A DNA stretch of 64,000 nt from positions 310,001-374,000 of the forward strand of contig CAJXQR010000002.1 in assembly GCA_913058345.1 (NCBI GenBank), given 5' to 3'. The position numbers and the translations under genes are program-made. Shown here piece after piece: positions 37,498-47,619 of the stretch. The first letter of the stretch is position 1. Each line of letters begins with the position of its first letter. The stretch is from an uncultured Gammaproteobacteria bacterium (lineage in GTDB: Bacteria > Pseudomonadota > Gammaproteobacteria > Pseudomonadales > Porticoccaceae). Below the pieces are notes generated by a model. The model searched no databases and was not told the DNA's origin. It saw only the letters and a program-made list of their open reading frames with translations.

Positions 37498-38034
37498 CTA
37501 CTGATTAATTGCTTCGGCGAGTCTGGCCAAACGACCACTTACTGACCCGTCGATGATTGTGTCGCCTGCGCGGATAACCGCTCCACCAATTAAGGTGGCG
37601 TCTACAGAGACTTTAATGTTGATGGTCCGTTGTAGGCGCTGCTGTAAAGCGGCAGCCAAACGGTCTTGCTGATCTTGATCCATTGCGCGTGCGGCAAGGA
37701 CATCGACATCCAGCGTTTTATCTTGCTCTGCTTGAAAGGCGTTAAATTGGATTTGTATTTCTGGCAGCAAGGACAATCGGCGATTGTCCGCTAAATTCCT
37801 AAGGAAGTTAGCGCCTTGATCATTTAAACCATCACCACAAATAGCAATCAATTTTCCAGCTTTATCTGCCGGTGTTTGGTCCGGTGTGTTAATCAGTTCA
37901 GAAACCTTATCGAACTCGGACAGACCGGCCAACAGGACCAACATACTTCCCCATTGATCGACCGCACCTTTCTCATTGGCATACTCGAAAGCAGCCTTTG
38001 CATAGGGGCGAGCTAATGTACTTAGTTCAGCCAT
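37498..38034 (-). CDS. atpH: ATP synthase F1 delta subunit
   Basis: Peripheral-stalk subunit linking F1 to subunit b (178 aa). It starts AELSTLARPYAKAAFEYA and ends with the conserved VIRAGDTIIDGSVSGRLARL. It sits between atpF (9 bp gap) and atpA. Confidence 0.96.
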   Translation of the reverse strand: MAELSTLARPYAKAAFEYANEKGAVDQWGSMLVLLAGLSEFDKVSELINTPDQTPADKAGKLIAICGDGLNDQGANFLRNLADNRRLSLLPEIQIQFNAFQAEQDKTLDVDVLAARAMDQDQQDRLAAALQQRLQRTINIKVSVDATLIGGAVIRAGDTIIDGSVSGRLARLAEAINQ

Positions 38035-38043
38035 TGGTTACCC

Positions 38044-38514
38044 CTACAGTTGCGCAGCAAGGTCGTCAACGATATCGCGATTATCTTCTTCGCTAATCGA
38101 ACGCTCGAGAATCTTTTCTGCACCAGCAACTGCCAATGCGGCAACCTTTGTACGCAGTTCTTCACGTGCCTTATTGCTTTCCTGTTCTATTTCAGCTTTT
38201 GCTGAAACGATAAGGCGATCACCTTCTTCACGTGCCTTATCCTTAGACTCATCAATAATTGAGTTAGCACGTTTCTTTGCCTCATCAATAATTGCCGCCG
38301 CTTCCTGCTTTGCTTCTTTTAGCTGGTCTAGTGCTTTGTTTTGGGCAAGCTCAAGATCACGAACGGCCCTATCAGCTGCTTCCAGCCCATCAGCAATTGT
38401 GTTCTTGCGTTCTTCCATCGCACCGATTAGTGCTGGCCATACATATTTCATGCAGAACCATACAAAGATGGCAAATGAAATAACCTGGCCTAGAATCGTT
38501 GCATTGATATTCAC
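38044..38514 (-). CDS. atpF: ATP synthase Fo subunit b
   Basis: Peripheral stalk of the enzyme (156 aa). One N-terminal membrane helix (about 5-27; VISFAIFVWFCMKYVWP) is followed by a long charged coiled coil rich in Ala, Glu and Lys that dimerises and reaches to the delta subunit. Confidence 0.96.
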   Translation of the reverse strand: MNINATILGQVISFAIFVWFCMKYVWPALIGAMEERKNTIADGLEAADRAVRDLELAQNKALDQLKEAKQEAAAIIDEAKKRANSIIDESKDKAREEGDRLIVSAKAEIEQESNKAREELRTKVAALAVAGAEKILERSISEEDNRDIVDDLAAQL

Positions 38515-38560
38515 ATCAACACCCCTTCAGGTTTATAGATAACTGTTTAATAGTGCTAAC

Positions 38561-38845
<285 letters not shown>

Positions 38846-38850
38846 TTATC

Positions 38851-39672
<822 letters not shown>

Positions 39673-39695
39673 CTATTGCTCTCGATCTTCCACTT

Positions 39696-40103
39696 TTAAT
39701 TAAAGTCTTTCTTCAATACCAGCGGCGCCACTACAAAGGCGATATGCGCTATTAAGAAAGCCACAAATAGTATAATTGCATGCCGCCCTTGTATCAGTTC
39801 TGGCAGATATTTAAATACCCAACCAAAACAAATAGCAATAATGACAAATTTCCCTACTTCACCCACATAAAATCTGGCTAAGATCTTACCGGGACTTGCA
39901 TTCTTTCGTAACTTAAGCGAGACAATCGCAAAATAGCCGCTTCCGATGACATTAATCATGCATCCGAGCATAGCTGCTTCTGCCATCTTGCGATCAAAGA
40001 TCACAAAGACGCCCAGCACAACGATAAGGCTAATAGCCAGCTGCACCCCGATAAACCTGAGTGCTAACGTAGTACCGCTTTTGTCTTCCATGCTGCTACT
40101 CAT
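39696..40103 (-). CDS. atpI: ATP synthase accessory protein AtpI
   Basis: A 135-aa membrane protein with four hydrophobic segments, in the place of AtpI/UncI, which assists assembly of the c ring. The sequence is weakly conserved, as usual for this subunit; the position just upstream of atpB is the main evidence. It is the first gene of the operon, about 130 bp downstream of a good promoter. Confidence 0.88.
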   Translation of the reverse strand: MSSSMEDKSGTTLALRFIGVQLAISLIVVLGVFVIFDRKMAEAAMLGCMINVIGSGYFAIVSLKLRKNASPGKILARFYVGEVGKFVIIAICFGWVFKYLPELIQGRHAIILFVAFLIAHIAFVVAPLVLKKDFN

Positions 40104-40230
40104 CTAGCAGACTGCCCTTTCACCAACACCGTAGTACAACGCGGTTGAGAGCTAAAGTTGCGCATTATTTCCACAAATACGAACATTTTATGCAATATTC
40201 TGTAGACATGCCACGCCGCTTTCGGCGCGC

Positions 40231-40259
40231 ATTATAAGCATGATATTTCACGCAAGCAA
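40231..40259 (-). promoter_or_regulatory. Sigma-70 promoter of the atp operon
   Basis: On the minus strand TTGCTT (40254-40259) and a consensus TATAAT (40231-40236) are separated by exactly 17 bp, about 130 bp upstream of the atpI ATG. A GC-rich hairpin (CGCCG / CGGCG, 40213-40226) lies just downstream in the leader. Confidence 0.7.
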
Positions 40260-40316
40260 CCAATAAGGGTATTAAAGATTTAGCTATTTTTATGGCCAAA
40301 ATACAAAAACCCAAAC

Positions 40317-41204
40317 TTATTTGATGTGGGACAAAATACCGTCCAACTCATCGAGGTTATTATAGCGGATCACCAGCTTGCCCTTACCCCCTTTACTGTG
40401 CTGAATTAGCACCCCTGCACCGAGTTGCTCGGAGAGTTTTTGTTCGAGATTCTGAATATCCGGGTTTTTAGCCCCGTCCTCTACGGCTCGTTGATCCTTG
40501 GTCTGCCATTTACTCACTAAGGCTTCGGTTTGGCGTACTGTCAAATCTTTACCCACGACCAACCTGGCGACTTCAAGCTGACTTACACCCTCCAGCCCGA
40601 GTAGTGCTCGGCCATGACCCATATCGATATCGCCTCGTTCCAATAAAACAGCAACTTCTGGCTCCAGTGCTGTCAGGCGCATTAAATTAGCCACCGTCGA
40701 TCGAGGTTTGCCCACTGCTTCCGCGACTTCAGTCTGTGTATAACCAAATTCTTTCTGTAAACGAGTCAACGCAAGCGCCTCTTCCATGGCATTGAGATCT
40801 TCACGCTGAATATTTTCTATCAAGGCCAGAGCAATAGCATCTTCATCTGAAATCATTTTAATGATGACTGGCACAGCCGCTAATCCTGCTAATTGAGCAG
40901 CCCGCCAGCGCCGCTCACCAGCAATGATTTCATAACTGTCACGCTTTAACGGTCGCACCATGATGGGCTGCATAATGCCCTGTCGACGGATTGATTCAGC
41001 CAGCTCATCTAATGCGCCCGGATTCATATCTTTACGAGGTTGGTACTGTCCACGCTGTAAAAACTCAACCGGTAACTCCTTTAAACTCTGAGCATGGGCT
41101 TCTATTGAACGATCCTCGGTTTGTCCTTCTGCAATGGGGGCACCGAGTTCACCACCCAACAATGCATCGAGACCTTTTCCCAACCCTTTTTTCTTACCGC
41201 TCAT
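40317..41204 (-). CDS. parB: Chromosome partitioning protein ParB
   Basis: CTP-dependent DNA clamp that loads at parS sites and spreads (295 aa). It starts KKGLGKGLDALLGG. The ParB/Srx domain (about 40-130) has the nucleotide-binding GERRWRAAQLAG, and the helix-turn-helix region contains YTQTEVAEAVGKPRSTVANLMRL. A C-terminal dimerisation domain ends the protein. It overlaps parA by 4 bp. Two perfect parS sites lie 11-12 kb away in recF. Confidence 0.96.
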   Translation of the reverse strand: MSGKKKGLGKGLDALLGGELGAPIAEGQTEDRSIEAHAQSLKELPVEFLQRGQYQPRKDMNPGALDELAESIRRQGIMQPIMVRPLKRDSYEIIAGERRWRAAQLAGLAAVPVIIKMISDEDAIALALIENIQREDLNAMEEALALTRLQKEFGYTQTEVAEAVGKPRSTVANLMRLTALEPEVAVLLERGDIDMGHGRALLGLEGVSQLEVARLVVGKDLTVRQTEALVSKWQTKDQRAVEDGAKNPDIQNLEQKLSEQLGAGVLIQHSKGGKGKLVIRYNNLDELDGILSHIK

Positions 41205-42010
41205 ACTTTACCCACTGTCTTGCTGTCGCGCGCATTCCCTGCTTTACGGGAGCTGCGACGAAGTAATTCACTGGCCAAGCCTAAATAAGCCGCCGCCCCT
41301 TTTGAACTGCGATCGTATTGCAGGATTGGCTGGCCGTAACTCGGCGCTTCTGCCAGGCGCACATTTCTCGGTATTACAGACTGATACACCCGGTCGCCGA
41401 AATGGCTATGTAGCTGGTTTGATACATCATTGGTTAAACTATTACGCGGGTCATACATGGTGCGCAGAATACCCTCTACCCGCAGTGCGGGATTTAGCAA
41501 CTTACCCACTTTAGCAATGGTGTTGACCAAGGCAGACAAACCCTCCAGCGCGTAATATTCACACTGCATAGGGATGATGACGTTATTGCTGGCAACAAAA
41601 GCATTGATGGTAAGCATGCTTAAAGCCGGTGGACAATCTAAAATAATAAAATGGTAGCGATCTTTCAGACTTTGAAAAGCATTCTTCAGGCGCTTTTCTC
41701 GGTCAGTGATTTGCATTAACTCCACTTCTGCCGCTGTCAAATCGCCGTTAGCCGGAATCAAATCAAAGCCAGCTTCTAGACAGGGAATAATGGCTTCATC
41801 AGCACTGCAACGCCCAGTCAGTACATGGTAAATCGTAGTTTTCAGCTGATCTTTTTCCACACCACTGCCTGTGGTCGCATTACCCTGGGGGTCTAGATCG
41901 ACCAAAAGCACCCTTTTACCCAGATGAGCTAATGCAGCAGCAAGATTAATGCTGGTCGTGGTTTTACCAACACCGCCTTTCTGATTAGCTATAGCGTAGG
42001 TGGACGTCAA
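41201..42010 (-). CDS. parA: Chromosome partitioning ATPase ParA
   Basis: Deviant-Walker ATPase (269 aa) that binds DNA non-specifically and moves ParB-parS complexes. The motif ANQKGGVGKTTTSINLA lies at about 7-23, with the signature Lys at about 11; LLVDLDPQGNAT and FIILDCPPALSMLTINA follow. It lies 14 bp after rsmG. Confidence 0.97.
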   Translation of the reverse strand: MTSTYAIANQKGGVGKTTTSINLAAALAHLGKRVLLVDLDPQGNATTGSGVEKDQLKTTIYHVLTGRCSADEAIIPCLEAGFDLIPANGDLTAAEVELMQITDREKRLKNAFQSLKDRYHFIILDCPPALSMLTINAFVASNNVIIPMQCEYYALEGLSALVNTIAKVGKLLNPALRVEGILRTMYDPRNSLTNDVSNQLHSHFGDRVYQSVIPRNVRLAEAPSYGQPILQYDRSSKGAAAYLGLASELLRRSSRKAGNARDSKTVGKV

Positions 42011-42024
42011 AACTTAACCTTCAT

Positions 42025-42693
42025 TTATGGTTTTTTGATAACGATAAGATGACGCTGCTGATCCAATGTAGGCACAAACAACTCAATAGCTTGCTCGACC
42101 TTATAATCTTTCGGTAAATCACTCAACTCTTTATCGGGATATCGCCCCTTCATGGCGTAAAAACGGCCCCCTGGGGCGAGCAAATGTTCACTGCCTTCAA
42201 TCATATCTGTTAACGACGCGAAGGCGCGACTCATAACACCGTCATAACGCTTGTCAGGTGTATATTCCTCAACTCGCGCCTGCAACTCTTTAACATTATG
42301 TAATTGCAGGGCGGTTTTTATCTGGAATAAAAAACGTATTCTCTTGCCATTGCTATCGAGCAACCTGAAAGTTTTATCCGGGTAAGTGACAGCCAGAGGA
42401 ATACCGGGTAGACCAGCACCGGTGCCGACATCAATAAACGACTGCCCTTGCAAATAGGGGCCAATACTGAGGCTATCGAGCAGGTGGTAACTGATCATTT
42501 CCAGCGGGTCTTTTATTGAGGTCAGGTTATAGGCCTTATTCCAGCGCTGTAATAAACCGATATATTGCAGCATTGCCGCTCTTGCCGCTTCTTCAACCTG
42601 CAAGCCTTGAGCAGTCAAACCCTTTTGCAATAAGCTGTCTAACTGGGCGACAGGAACATCCCTCGACGACTTAGACAAGGTTTTCAGCCGCAA
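42025..42693 (-). CDS. rsmG: 16S rRNA (guanine527-N7)-methyltransferase
   Basis: Methylates G527 of 16S rRNA with SAM. The 222-aa protein has the SAM-binding [17 protein letters not shown] (about 85-101) and the conserved [21 protein letters not shown]. The start is TTG and overlaps mnmG by 23 bp; AGAGGG is close upstream. Another in-frame TTG five codons later (42678) is possible. Alongside mnmG and parAB, as in most proteobacteria. Confidence 0.94.
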   Translation of the reverse strand: MRLKTLSKSSRDVPVAQLDSLLQKGLTAQGLQVEEAARAAMLQYIGLLQRWNKAYNLTSIKDPLEMISYHLLDSLSIGPYLQGQSFIDVGTGAGLPGIPLAVTYPDKTFRLLDSNGKRIRFLFQIKTALQLHNVKELQARVEEYTPDKRYDGVMSRAFASLTDMIEGSEHLLAPGGRFYAMKGRYPDKELSDLPKDYKVEQAIELFVPTLDQQRHLIVIKKP

Positions 42694-44566
42694 CGGCCCT
42701 CTTTTTTAGATAGATGAGTAACAGGGAAACAGCCGCCGGGGTGACACCCTGTGTGCGAGCCGCCCGTGCTAGCGTAGTGGGCCGCGCTTCATCGAGTTTC
42801 TGCTTGACCTCATTGGACAGGCCCTTCACCTCTGAATAATCAAAGTCGTTGGGAATGACTGTACCCTCATGACGACGCAATCGTTCAATATCATCGCGTT
42901 GACGCTCGATATAACCACTGTACTTGGCGTTTATTTCGATTTGCTGAGCTACTTGCACGTCGACCTCAGGTACATCCCTGTCATTACAGAGTGAGGCGAT
43001 TTTTTCATAATCCAGTTCTGGGCGCTTAATCAATTCGGCCAAGTTGTACTCATGGGTGAGCGGCTTTTCAACAAAGGCTTCCAGCGCGATGGCCTCGGTA
43101 CTCCCAGGCTGTACCCACGTGCTGGCCATTCTTTTACTTTCAATAGCAATCGCTTCGCGCTTATTGCTGAAATGACGCCAACGATCATCATCCACCAAGC
43201 CGAGTTGACGGCCTTTTTCAGTCAAGCGTTCGTCTGCGTTGTCTTCACGCAGTAAGAGACGGTATTCTGCGCGGCTGGTAAACATACGATAGGGTTCGCG
43301 AGTACCCATAGTAATCAGATCATCAATCAAAACACCCAAATAAGCTTCATCGCGGCGCGGACACCAGGCATCCTCACCTCTAACCTTTAGGGCGGCGTTG
43401 ATACCCGCTAATAAACCCTGCGCTGCAGCCTCCTCATAACCTGTTGTGCCGTTTATTTGCCCAGCAAAAAACAAACCTTTCACGTGGCGAGTTTCAAGAG
43501 AGTACTGCAGATCCTGAGGGTTGAAGTAATCATACTCGATAGCGTAACCAGGGCGAGTAATGTGAGCATTTTCAAACCCTTTAATCGAGTGCAAAAGGTC
43601 GAGCTGCACATCATAGGGCAAACTGGTCGAAATCCCATTGGGGTAAAGCTCGTAGGTACTTAAACCCTCTGGCTCAACAAAAATCTGGTGGCTGGACTTA
43701 TCGGCAAAGCGAACGATTTTATCTTCAATCGATGGACAGTACCGCGGGCCAACACCATCAATAACGCCCGTGTACAAAGGCGACCTATCCATACCGCCAC
43801 GAATAATATCGTGGGTTTTTTCACTTGTGTGGGTAATCCAACAGCAGACTTGCCGTGGATGCATATCCCTATTACCTAGAAAAGACATCACCGGCCGGGG
43901 CTCGTCACCCCACTGTTCTTGAAGATTCGAAAAGTCGACGGTGCGCGCATCCACTCGCGGTGGCGTACCGGTTTTTAAACGGTCGACGCGAAAAGGCATT
44001 TCTCGCAACCGGTGGGCCAGTGTTTGAGCCGGTGGCTCACCCGCTCGGCCACCCGAGTGGTTTTCCATACCAATATGAATTTTACCGGCTAGAAAAGTAC
44101 CCGTCGTGAGTACGATAGAGGCGGCGAAGAACTTCAGGCCCGATTCGGTCACCACACCCGTGATCTTGCCACTCTCAATAATGACATCATCCACTGCTTG
44201 CTGAAAAATTAATAAATTATCCTGGCCCTCAAGAGCAGAGCGTACTGCAGCTTTATACAAGGCCCGGTCAGCCTGAACACGAGTTGCCCGCACGGCAGGA
44301 CCCTTACGGGCATTGAGGATACGAAATTGAATGCCCGCTTTATCTGCCGCCTGCCCCATGATGCCACCGAGCGCATCCACTTCTCTGACTAAATGGCTTT
44401 TACCAATACCCCCAATAGCGGGGTTACAAGACATCTGACCGAGAGTTTCAATATTGTGGCTAAGTAATAACGTTTTACAGCCCATACGCGCAGCTGCGAG
44501 ACAAGCCTCGGTACCAGCGTGACCACCACCAATCACAATGACATCAAATAGTTGGGCTTTAGACAT
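42671..44566 (-). CDS. mnmG: tRNA uridine-5-carboxymethylaminomethyl modification enzyme MnmG
   Basis: FAD-dependent partner of MnmE, which modifies the wobble uridine of several tRNAs. The 631-aa length is normal. The FAD-binding [17 protein letters not shown] lies at about 14-30; [25 protein letters not shown] has the conserved Cys-Cys, and the C-terminal helical domain ends with [15 protein letters not shown]. First gene of mnmG-rsmG-parA-parB. Its usual partner mnmE lies 3 kb away on the other strand. Confidence 0.97.
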   Translation of the reverse strand: MSKAQLFDVIVIGGGHAGTEACLAAARMGCKTLLLSHNIETLGQMSCNPAIGGIGKSHLVREVDALGGIMGQAADKAGIQFRILNARKGPAVRATRVQADRALYKAAVRSALEGQDNLLIFQQAVDDVIIESGKITGVVTESGLKFFAASIVLTTGTFLAGKIHIGMENHSGGRAGEPPAQTLAHRLREMPFRVDRLKTGTPPRVDARTVDFSNLQEQWGDEPRPVMSFLGNRDMHPRQVCCWITHTSEKTHDIIRGGMDRSPLYTGVIDGVGPRYCPSIEDKIVRFADKSSHQIFVEPEGLSTYELYPNGISTSLPYDVQLDLLHSIKGFENAHITRPGYAIEYDYFNPQDLQYSLETRHVKGLFFAGQINGTTGYEEAAAQGLLAGINAALKVRGEDAWCPRRDEAYLGVLIDDLITMGTREPYRMFTSRAEYRLLLREDNADERLTEKGRQLGLVDDDRWRHFSNKREAIAIESKRMASTWVQPGSTEAIALEAFVEKPLTHEYNLAELIKRPELDYEKIASLCNDRDVPEVDVQVAQQIEINAKYSGYIERQRDDIERLRRHEGTVIPNDFDYSEVKGLSNEVKQKLDEARPTTLARAARTQGVTPAAVSLLLIYLKKRAVAAENLV

Positions 44567-44885
44567 AGATTTCTAATACAGAGTGAGTGCGAAAAATGCA
44601 GTTGGCCATTATAGCAAGGTTAAAGCTATCCCCAAAGCACCGCTGAAGAAACAGTAAAAAGATGTTTATTATTAAACTATCTTATTTATCTTTTATATAG
44701 GTATTTTAGATATTGTTATTACTATTAGGCACGCAGTCTTCTGTGGTTAAGTCTTTGAAACACTGATTGATACTGACTTTGGTGCTTCTAGCAAAGAGGG
44801 TATAAAGGGTGTTTAGGGTGATGGTTAGGGTTTGAGAAGCTGTTAATAAGAGTAGGTGTTATCAACAGCTCTCAGCACTTCGATG

Positions 44886-44894
44886 TTATCCACA
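44886..44894 (+). promoter_or_regulatory. DnaA box
   Basis: Perfect TTATCCACA, the high-affinity DnaA-binding 9-mer, 20 bp to the right of a weaker TTATCAACA copy and about 150 bp from the A+T-rich stretch. Confidence 0.7.
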
Positions 44895-45006
44895 AAATGA
44901 TCCTCAGTTTACTCCCATGGTAACCAGGGTTTTTACCCAGGTTTACTCTGTTGATCGACTCTTTTTTGAGGATCTTGATTACCTTCTGTAAATTCTATTT
45001 AAACCG

Positions 45007-45035
45007 TTGCTACAGAAAGGGTTTTTCTATAGAAT
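45007..45035 (+). promoter_or_regulatory. Candidate promoter of rpmH-rnpA
   Basis: TTGCTA (45007-45012) and TAGAAT (45030-45035) are separated by 17 bp and lie about 80 bp before the rpmH ATG. Confidence 0.5.
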
Positions 45036-45115
45036 CGCCGACCCTTAAACACATTCAGAACCGGTATTGCAGTTGTTGGTTTGATGCGAACAATCCAGGA
45101 AACGGAATAATAGTT

Positions 45116-45250
45116 ATGAAAAGAACATTTCAACCCAGTGTCCTCAAGCGTAAAAGAACTCACGGTTTCCGTTCGCGTATGGCAACCAAAAATGGCCGGG
45201 CCTTAATTAACCGTCGTCGTGCCCGCGGTCGTAAGCGTCTGGCTGCCTGA
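45116..45250 (+). CDS. rpmH: 50S ribosomal protein L34
   Basis: A 44-aa, strongly basic ribosomal protein: [17 protein letters not shown], then [23 protein letters not shown]. The ATG gives the canonical MKRTFQPS start; a longer open frame upstream is not used. First gene of rpmH-rnpA-yidD-yidC-mnmE, here co-directional with dnaA. Confidence 0.98.
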   Translation: MKRTFQPSVLKRKRTHGFRSRMATKNGRALINRRRARGRKRLAA

Positions 45251-45265
45251 ACCCCGGATAGTTAG

Positions 45266-45646
45266 GTGACTGCCACGCCCGAAATGGGCTTTGGCAGGAG
45301 TAAGCGCCTACTAACAAAGGCTGCTTACAAAGCAGTCTTTGATGATTCATCATATCGGGTTTCTCACCGAAACTTGCTTATGTTAGCTCGACCCAGTGGC
45401 TTAAAAGAAGCGCGTTTAGGTCTAATTGTGGCGAAAAAAAACGTCCGTCTGGCGGTTAAGCGTAACCGTATAAAACGCGTCGTACGCGATAGCTTTCGCC
45501 TTAATCAGCAAACGCTTGAAACTCTCGACATCATTTTTTTGGCACGCAGAGGGCTGGATCAACTCGAGCCAGCCGAGCAGCATAAACTGCTGCTACAGTC
45601 CTGGCGAAAGCTTTCCCGGCAAATGAAAAAGGTAAAGAAGACGTGA
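45266..45646 (+). CDS. rnpA: Ribonuclease P protein component
   Basis: Basic protein cofactor of the RNase P ribozyme, which removes tRNA 5' leaders. The 126-aa protein has the signature KKNVRLAVKRNRIKRVVRDSFR (about 53-74), containing the RNR motif. The start is GTG, 15 bp after rpmH; an internal ATG at 45284 would also leave the domain whole. It overlaps yidD by 4 bp. Confidence 0.95.
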   Translation: MTATPEMGFGRSKRLLTKAAYKAVFDDSSYRVSHRNLLMLARPSGLKEARLGLIVAKKNVRLAVKRNRIKRVVRDSFRLNQQTLETLDIIFLARRGLDQLEPAEQHKLLLQSWRKLSRQMKKVKKT

Positions 45647-45900
45647 TTGCAAAATCGGTGGTCTTTCTTGTCAGGCTTTATCAATACCTGGTAAGCCCTT
45701 TGCTGGGCAACAACTGTCGTTTTCACCCCTCTTGCTCTGCATATACGATAGAGGCTTTGCAAAAACACGGTTGTCTGTACGGCGGTCTGCTCTCTGCTAA
45801 GCGAATTTGTAAATGTCAGCCCTTCCATTCGGGTGGATTTGATCCTGTACCCGATCAGTGTGTCAACAAACCTCCCCGACAAAACCCGGAGCCTAATTAG
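45643..45900 (+). CDS. yidD: Membrane protein insertion efficiency factor YidD
   Basis: Small inner-membrane-associated protein (85 aa) that aids YidC/Sec-dependent insertion. The family pattern is complete: LVRLYQYLVSPLLGNNCRFHPSCSAYTIEAL, HGCLYGG, and CQPFHSGGFDPVP with conserved cysteines. The start is GTG, overlapping the rnpA stop (GTGA). Two bases separate it from yidC. Confidence 0.96.
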   Translation: MIAKSVVFLVRLYQYLVSPLLGNNCRFHPSCSAYTIEALQKHGCLYGGLLSAKRICKCQPFHSGGFDPVPDQCVNKPPRQNPEPN

Positions 45901-45902
45901 TA

Positions 45903-47582
45903 ATGGATTGGCAACGCAGTGCCTTGATCGCAGCGATAGTCGTCGTTTTTGGACTTCTCTTTATCCGCTGGAATGAATTTCAGGAAGCGCACGCTCCGCT
46001 TATTACCGAAACTCGTAATGAGTCTGTGTTGATCCCCCCTCTCTCGGAAGAGGGTGTTTTAGCCCCCGAGGTTCAGTCAAATGATACCTCAGATATCCCC
46101 GAGCTGGTGCAACGTGCCGAAGAGGTGAAAGTCAAAAGCAATAGCAGGGTTGCTGATGCGCGTCTAGTGACCGTTAGTAGTGATGTCCTGGAAGTCACAA
46201 TTGATACCTTGGGGGGAGATATCGTTCGTGTCGCCTTGCCTCAGCATCTGGTTTCCCAGGAACCGGGTGCCGATCCATTTGTCATGCTTAACCGCACCCA
46301 AAGCCAAACATACATTGCCCAAAGTGGTCTGATTGGACGCAATGGTACAGACACAGCCGCCGGTCGACCCCGATTTTCTGTCGCCAAAACCCATTACGAA
46401 CTGCAAGAGAACGATACCCAAATTGTCGTTGACCTGCTGCTTGAACAGGGTGATGCCACAATTACCAAGCGCTTTACTTTTAAGCGGGATGATTATTTAG
46501 TTGATGTTGTTTATCTGGTTGAAAACCACAGTAGTGAGATATGGCGGGCTCATTTATTTGGCCAAATTCAGCGCGATTCTCACAACCCAAATATCAATAA
46601 CACGATGGCGCCCAATGCCTATCTAGGTGCTGCGCTTACCACAGATGAAGATAAATATAAGAAGTTTGATTTTTCGGATATGGGTGAAGGTGCCTTCAAG
46701 ACTGAGAAGGTAGGTGGTTGGGTCGCCATGGTACAGCACTACTTTATTAGTGCCTGGATACCTAACCAGAGTGCGAACAATAATTATCAATTGCGTAAGC
46801 TAGGTAGTAAAAATCTTTATACAATGGGTTTTACCAGTGCTGCCGTTGATATCGCACCGGGTGATAGTGGTGAGCTGCGTGCCGGTTTTTATGTGGGACC
46901 TAAAGATCAGTATCGCCTGGAAGAAATATCTCCTTATCTCGACTTAACTATTGATTATGGTTGGTTGTGGTGGATAGCTAAACCCTTGTTTTATGGCTTG
47001 ACCATGTTCCACAGTTTGGTGGGCAACTGGGGATGGTCGATTATTTTCCTGACCTTTGTTGTTAAGCTACTGTTCTTCCCGCTATCAGCGGCAAGCTATA
47101 GATCAATGGCTAGAATGCGCAAACTGCAACCCGAAATGGCTCGATTAAAAGAGCTCTACGGGGATGACCGGCAGAAAATGTCCCAGGAGATGATGGCCTT
47201 TTATAAAAAAGAAAAGGTTAACCCCATGGGCGGGTGTTTACCCATGTTGATTCAAATGCCGGTCTTTATTGCTCTTTATTGGGTGCTCAATGAAAGTGTC
47301 GAATTACGGCATGCGCCCTTTATTTTTTGGTTGACAGATCTATCGCAGAAAGACCCCTATTACGTGCTACCAATCCTTAACGGTATTAGCATGTATGTAT
47401 TGCAAACCTTGCAGCCTGCACCGCCGGATCCTATGCAAGCCAAAGTTATGCGCTTTATGCCAGTAGCCTTCAGTTTCTTCTTTATGTTTTTCCCTGCCGG
47501 TTTGGTGCTTTACTGGACGGTTAACAGCATATTATCAATCGCTCAGCAGTGGACAATTACGCGAAAAATAATCAACGAGTAG
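45903..47582 (+). CDS. yidC: Membrane protein insertase YidC
   Basis: Inserts membrane proteins alone or with Sec. The 559-aa protein has an N-terminal membrane helix (about 5-22), a large periplasmic beta-domain (about 60-340), and the conserved five-helix insertase core (about 365-545). The core has MARMRKLQPEMARLKELYGDDRQKMSQEMMAFYKKEKVNPMGGCLPMLIQMPVF and the hydrophilic-groove Arg in YRSMARM. Normal gammaproteobacterial form. Confidence 0.97.
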   Translation: MDWQRSALIAAIVVVFGLLFIRWNEFQEAHAPLITETRNESVLIPPLSEEGVLAPEVQSNDTSDIPELVQRAEEVKVKSNSRVADARLVTVSSDVLEVTIDTLGGDIVRVALPQHLVSQEPGADPFVMLNRTQSQTYIAQSGLIGRNGTDTAAGRPRFSVAKTHYELQENDTQIVVDLLLEQGDATITKRFTFKRDDYLVDVVYLVENHSSEIWRAHLFGQIQRDSHNPNINNTMAPNAYLGAALTTDEDKYKKFDFSDMGEGAFKTEKVGGWVAMVQHYFISAWIPNQSANNNYQLRKLGSKNLYTMGFTSAAVDIAPGDSGELRAGFYVGPKDQYRLEEISPYLDLTIDYGWLWWIAKPLFYGLTMFHSLVGNWGWSIIFLTFVVKLLFFPLSAASYRSMARMRKLQPEMARLKELYGDDRQKMSQEMMAFYKKEKVNPMGGCLPMLIQMPVFIALYWVLNESVELRHAPFIFWLTDLSQKDPYYVLPILNGISMYVLQTLQPAPPDPMQAKVMRFMPVAFSFFFMFFPAGLVLYWTVNSILSIAQQWTITRKIINE

Positions 47583-47619
47583 TTTTTACTGCCTCACCGG
47601 TGTTTGAGCTTTTTGTCCT

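Larger units (their letters stand above)
44567..45115. other. Origin-like intergenic region between mnmG and rpmH
   Basis: A 549-bp gap without a gene. It holds an A+T-rich stretch at about 44658-44735 like a DNA-unwinding element, a perfect DnaA box TTATCCACA (44886-44894), and two one-mismatch boxes (TTATCAACA at 44859-44867; TGTGGTTAA, reverse, at 44742-44750). The rpmH promoter is at the right end. In pseudomonads the gap beside rpmH is oriC; here dnaA is 4 kb away, so this may be all or part of oriC. Confidence 0.5.

Noticed and set aside
44951-45115. N-terminal extension of L34
   Set aside because: L34 is 44 aa with an invariant MKRTFQPS-type start; the extra codons cover the promoter region.
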